The notes below the pieces were generated by a model, which was not told the DNA's origin, made no database searches, and saw only the letters and a list, made by a program, of their open reading frames with translations. The translations under genes were made by a program, and so were the position numbers. Shown piece by piece: positions 6,165 through 8,457 of a DNA stretch of 8,457 bases. This DNA comes from Accumulibacter sp. (GTDB lineage: Bacteria > Pseudomonadota > Gammaproteobacteria > Burkholderiales > Rhodocyclaceae), in NCBI GenBank assembly GCA_031274075.1, contig JAISQQ010000295.1:1-8457 (forward strand). Direction: 5' to 3'. Position 1 is the stretch's first letter, and every line of letters starts with the position of its first letter.

Positions 6165-6572
6165 TCACCAGCCGTCGTAATAGAGCAGCAGTTCGGCGAG
6201 GACCTGGCGGCGATCGAGATCGAGACCGGCGAGATCGGCCAGTCCCTGGAAGTCGCAGCGCTTGAGCAGCTCGCCGCCGTCGCAAGAATCGTAGAAACTC
6301 ACCAGCGCGGCGAGGAACATGCGCTCGCCGCCGCTCAGGACGCCCAGGGCGTCCTGGATCGGCGCGACCTGGGGACACAGATCCCACTTGCTGGCGGCGC
6401 TTTGCAGGCCCGCGCGGGTGCCGTCGCCGAACCACTGGGAACCGGCGATTTCGACGCCGCGCTTCCAGGCCTGGAAAAACTTCCCGGCCGCCTGGGAAAA
6501 ATGCCGCTCTTCCCGCGCGATCTGGTCAAGCACGTCTTGAGGTAAAGACGGACGAGGTAAAGACGGGTTCAT
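6165..6572 (-). CDS. Conserved ICE protein of unknown function, 135 aa
   Basis: This 135-aa soluble protein has no recognised enzyme motif. Residues 12-40 are helical and charged (QIAREERHFSQAAGKFFQAW). Next comes GSQWFGDGTRAGLQSAASKWDL (residues 44-65), then LSGGERMFLAALVSFYD (79-95), which looks like the best-conserved segment and feels familiar from clc/PFGI-1-like islands. The C-terminus is helical and leucine-rich (LADLAGLDLD, VLAELLLYY). The GGER segment superficially resembles an ABC-ATPase signature, but no Walker motifs exist in so short a protein, so that reading is rejected. The ATG at 6572 has AGGAG six bases upstream; a longer in-frame start would run back into the previous gene. 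It starts 23 bases after the 87-aa gene, so the two are surely co-transcribed. Confidence 0.85.
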   Translation of the reverse strand: MNPSLPRPSLPQDVLDQIAREERHFSQAAGKFFQAWKRGVEIAGSQWFGDGTRAGLQSAASKWDLCPQVAPIQDALGVLSGGERMFLAALVSFYDSCDGGELLKRCDFQGLADLAGLDLDRRQVLAELLLYYDGW

Positions 6573-6595
6573 GAAAATCTCCTGGCAGGAAGGTT

Positions 6596-6859
6596 TCAGG
6601 GACAGAGGCGCTGCTGCCACTGGCCGCTCGCCAGCGCCTGGCGAGCCATCCCCTGCGACGGGAAATATCCGGCCGACTCGCGCGAGAACGGCGCCCCGTC
6701 GTCGTCGAGGGTGCCGAGGTAGTAGCCGGCGGCGCTGCGGCAGATCTGGAGGGGCCGGCGCTGGCCCGCGTAGGCCAGGGCGAGGTAGCCGATCGATTGG
6801 GAACGCGCCTCTTCGAGCCGCGAGGGCGATGGAGAGGGAGAGGGAGAATCAAGGGGCAT
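6596..6859 (-). CDS. Conserved small ICE protein of unknown function, 87 aa
   Basis: This 87-aa protein opens with a Ser-Pro repeat (residues 5-13) and continues with a compact domain: SIGYLALAYAGQRR, ICRSAAGYYLGTLDDDG, PFSRESAGYFPS and a closing helix MARQALASGQWQQR. The aromatic/glycine strands and the final helix suggest a small alpha/beta domain. I recall similar proteins near ssb in integrative elements but know no function. The ATG at 6859 has AGGAG six bases upstream and is the chosen start. The frame remains open for about 380 bases further upstream with coding-like codons but no good start, so a longer protein is possible (see findings). There is no signal peptide and no membrane segment. 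Confidence 0.75.
   Translation of the reverse strand: MPLDSPSPSPSPSRLEEARSQSIGYLALAYAGQRRPLQICRSAAGYYLGTLDDDGAPFSRESAGYFPSQGMARQALASGQWQQRLCP
6821..6847 (-). repeat. Short TCTCCC/TCGCCC tandem repeat encoding Ser-Pro repeats
   Basis: Within the 87-aa gene the minus strand reads TCT CCC twice, then TCT CCA TCG CCC TCG, giving SPSPSPSPS at residues 5-13. Such hexamer arrays can gain or lose units by slippage without a frameshift, so the length of this N-terminal tail may vary among strains. Confidence 0.6.
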
Positions 6860-7192
6860 GACAGACTCCTGAGAAAAAGGGAGCGCCGCGTCCCGGCGGG
6901 CGCGGAATCTCCCGTGGGATGGAAAAAGAAAGCATCGACGCCGGGAAGCGTCATCCGCGTAAACGATGCGCAGCGGAAGGGTTCGGGTCGCATGGAAAGA
7001 GTCCACGGCCGCCTGGAAGACCCTGGCGGCGGGCAGGGCGCCGGCCAAGACCGGCGACTCAGGGCGCCAGTATCGAAACGTTTCCCTGGGCCGTCCCGCG
7101 AAAATGGGATATTCGGCGTCTCCCGATTCGTTCCGCTCAGGCCGGCCAAAGGGATGAACGTCGAGTCGCCGGCGGCGTGCCGAGGCGGGCGC
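6860..7192. other. ssb-distal spacer of uncertain coding status, rich in inverted repeats
   Basis: This stretch of about 330 bases lies between the ssb terminator and the 87-aa gene. No promoter of good quality is visible. It contains a CGCCGG/CCGGCG hairpin (7039-7056), a GAAACGTTTC palindrome (7075-7084), and many GC-rich runs. On the minus strand, the frame of the 87-aa protein is open throughout and its translation looks partly protein-like (for example LPLRIVYADDASRRRCFLF near 6940), but no ATG or GTG has a fitting ribosome site. It may be a leader with control structures, a gene remnant, or an uncalled N-terminal region. Confidence 0.4.
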
Positions 7193-7227
7193 AAAAAGGG
7201 CGACGATGCGTTGCCGCCGTCGCCCTT
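7193..7227 (-). terminator. Hairpin terminator directly after ssb
   Basis: Starting nine bases past the ssb stop, the minus strand reads AAGGGCGACG, then a nested GCG-GCAA-CGC hairpin and AT, then CGTCGCCCTT. The outer arms are exact complements of ten bases, and five Ts (two in the stem) follow before GCG. The T-tract is short, so termination may be partial, but the stem is very strong and well placed. Confidence 0.72.
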
Positions 7228-7235
7228 GTGCCCGA

Positions 7236-7670
7236 TCATTTCTTCGCGCCCGCCCCCGCCTTCCTCGGCTTCTCCGCTTCCGCGGGCGGCGGTTCCGCCG
7301 CCTCCCGGGGTTTCTGGCTCATCGTCACGGACTCGATCCGATGGGGCAGGAGGCCCACGCTGCGCGCGTTGATCTTGTAGGTGGTGTGCTTGCCGTTCTC
7401 GTCTTCCCAGTCGTCGCGTTCCTCGCGGCCCGACACCAGCACGCGCAGACCTTTCTGATAGAGCGTCCGCCAGTGTTCGGCGTCGCGGTGCCAGATTTCC
7501 ACCGGTGCCCAGAAGCCGCCGCGATCCTCGTAACCCTCTTTGGTCGGAATGGGATTGTCGAAATAGACGTTCAGGCGCAGCAGCCGGCGCGGCTCCTCGT
7601 TGCCGTTGGGAAATTCGCGGTACTCGGGTGGGGAACCGATGTTGCCCTCGCCGTAAAAATGCGTGCTCAT
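7236..7670 (-). CDS. ssb: Single-stranded DNA-binding protein, ICE type
   Basis: This 144-aa OB-fold protein coats single-stranded DNA during transfer, replication and repair. The N-terminal strand GEGNIGSPPEYREF (residues 7-20) is the SSB-type opening, followed by LLRLNVYFDNP (30-40), FWAPVEIWHRDAEHW (53-67) and KGLRVLVSGREERDDWED (73-90), then NARSVGLLPHRIESV. The aromatic residues F36, W54, W60, W67 and W88 are candidates for base stacking. The tail (about 120-144) is Pro/Glu/Ala-rich but ends in RKAGAGAKK, without the acidic DDDIPF-like tip that chromosomal SSBs use to recruit partners. The ATG at 7670 has AAGGAG eight bases upstream. It begins 53 bases after the methyltransferase gene, and a hairpin terminator follows its stop. 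Confidence 0.93.
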   Translation of the reverse strand: MSTHFYGEGNIGSPPEYREFPNGNEEPRRLLRLNVYFDNPIPTKEGYEDRGGFWAPVEIWHRDAEHWRTLYQKGLRVLVSGREERDDWEDENGKHTTYKINARSVGLLPHRIESVTMSQKPREAAEPPPAEAEKPRKAGAGAKK

Positions 7671-7723
7671 GTTACAAACTCCTTTGGGTAGTTGAACTTA
7701 CTGCTTGGAAAATCCTGCGACGA

Positions 7724-8457
7724 TCATGAGTGTCGGCGTTGTGGATCGACGAACGAGCGATTCAGCTCGCCGCCGATGAAATGGCGTTGCAGTCGGCGTG
7801 CCACCCGGGCCGTCGTGCCGCTGCCCATGAACGGATCGAGCACCGTATCGCCGATACGCGAGCCGGCCAGGACGCAGGGCGTCACCAGCCGCTCGGGAAA
7901 CACCGCGGCGTGCTCGCCCCGGAAGGGCTGGCTGGCGAGACTCCAGACATCGCGCCTGTTGCGCAGCGCGCGGGCGCCGATCTGGTGCAGGCGGCCGCGC
8001 AGCTTGGCGTTGGCGCCGGTCCGCTCCCCCGGCGGCGCGCGCACCGGACGGAGATTGCCGGGGCCGCGCCGGCCGGTCGACGGCTCACGGATCGCTTCGT
8101 GGTCGAAGTAATAGCGGGCGCGTTTGGAGAGCAAAAACAGCTGTTCGTGCGCGCGCGTACAGCGATCGGTTACGCTCTCCGGCATGGGATTTCGTTTGTG
8201 CCAGATGATCTCCTGCCGGAGATACCAGCCGTCGTCGCGCAAGGCGAAGGCCAGCCTCCAGGGGATTCCGATCAAGTCCTTGGCCTTGATGGCCGTCCCC
8301 TCCAGACGCATCCCGCCCGCCATGCTTTGCGCGTCAGCGTGCTTGGGACCGCCCCGGGTGCTCGGCGCCTGCCAACCCCGGCGGGCCGCGTAGGTGTCTC
8401 CGATGACGATCCACAGGGTGCCGTCATCGGACAAGACGTCCCGCACGGCGCGAAACA
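7724..8457 (-). CDS. DNA methyltransferase (beta class, N4-cytosine or N6-adenine), C-terminal part
   Basis: The reading frame is open to the window edge, so the N-terminus is missing. About 244 codons are visible. They give GTLWIVIGDTYA, then GIPWRLAFALRDDGWYLRQE and IIWHKRNPMPESV, the region that follows the catalytic DPPY/SPPY motif IV in beta-class enzymes; motif IV itself would lie just outside the window. Next come a variable Arg/Gly-rich segment, DVWSLASQPFRGEHAAVFPE and LVTPCVLAGS. Finally DTVLDPFMGSGTT (motif I, S-adenosylmethionine binding, 7811-7837) and FIGGELN close the fold. Motif order IV before I marks the beta class. The last residues after GELN (RSFVDPQRRHS) are short. It methylates DNA at a sequence not deducible here. 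No cognate restriction gene is visible in the window, so it may be an orphan enzyme protecting the element from host restriction. Confidence 0.9.
   Translation of the reverse strand, partial: FRAVRDVLSDDGTLWIVIGDTYAARRGWQAPSTRGGPKHADAQSMAGGMRLEGTAIKAKDLIGIPWRLAFALRDDGWYLRQEIIWHKRNPMPESVTDRCTRAHEQLFLLSKRARYYFDHEAIREPSTGRRGPGNLRPVRAPPGERTGANAKLRGRLHQIGARALRNRRDVWSLASQPFRGEHAAVFPERLVTPCVLAGSRIGDTVLDPFMGSGTTARVARRLQRHFIGGELNRSFVDPQRRHS

Noticed and set aside
6395..6420. Reading GGER in the 135-aa protein (about 6320-6340) as an ABC-ATPase signature
   Set aside because: The protein has no Walker A or B motif and is far too short; the resemblance is four residues.
6580..6590. TCCTG-G-CAGGA palindrome over the ribosome site of the 135-aa gene as a translational switch
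   Set aside because: The one-base loop is sterically impossible and the usable stem would be only about three pairs.
6526..7239. A 237-codon minus-strand frame starting at the ssb stop region
   Set aside because: It overlaps the 87-aa gene and the ssb terminator in another frame, and the translation is Pro/Ser/Arg-rich without structure.

Overview
The window reads as part of the accessory and replication section of an integrative conjugative element (ICE) or genomic island of the clc/PFGI-1-like kind, in a GC-rich proteobacterium (beta- or gammaproteobacterial by feel). This rests on strong G/C bias at third codon positions and on an ICE-type SSB and topoisomerase III lying among small conserved ICE proteins of unknown function. 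No species can be named from the sequence alone. All convincing genes are on the minus strand, so transcription runs from high to low coordinates.

Backbone (8457 to 3161): the C-terminal part of a beta-class DNA methyltransferase (cut by the window edge), ssb, a hairpin terminator directly after ssb, a 333-base stretch of doubtful coding status, an 87-aa and a 135-aa protein of unknown function, a DUF5983-like protein that appears to start at a CTG codon, a classical rho-independent terminator, a 159-base spacer with three tandem hairpins, and topB (677 aa, full type IA topoisomerase with one C-terminal zinc ribbon). SSB, TopB and the methyltransferase fit handling, resolving and protecting element DNA during conjugation and replication.

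Cargo module (3160 to 117): downstream of topB an AT-richer spacer carries a good sigma70-type promoter bracketed by two near-identical 16-bp palindromes. It drives a tightly packed three-gene operon: (1) an AbiEi-like antitoxin/regulator with a PD-(D/E)XK-like N-terminal domain and a winged helix; (2) an AbiEii-like nucleotidyltransferase whose ATG overlaps the preceding stop (TGATG); (3) an Mrr-type restriction endonuclease-like protein 11 bases further on. The likely reading is a type IV toxin-antitoxin pair, autorepressed through the twin operators, co-expressed with a nuclease. It may be a composite phage-defence or element-maintenance cassette in a cargo site next to topB, and it is the most interesting part of the window.

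No tRNA, rRNA, CRISPR array, transposase, integrase or attachment site was recognised. The first 116 bases hold no gene that can be supported.
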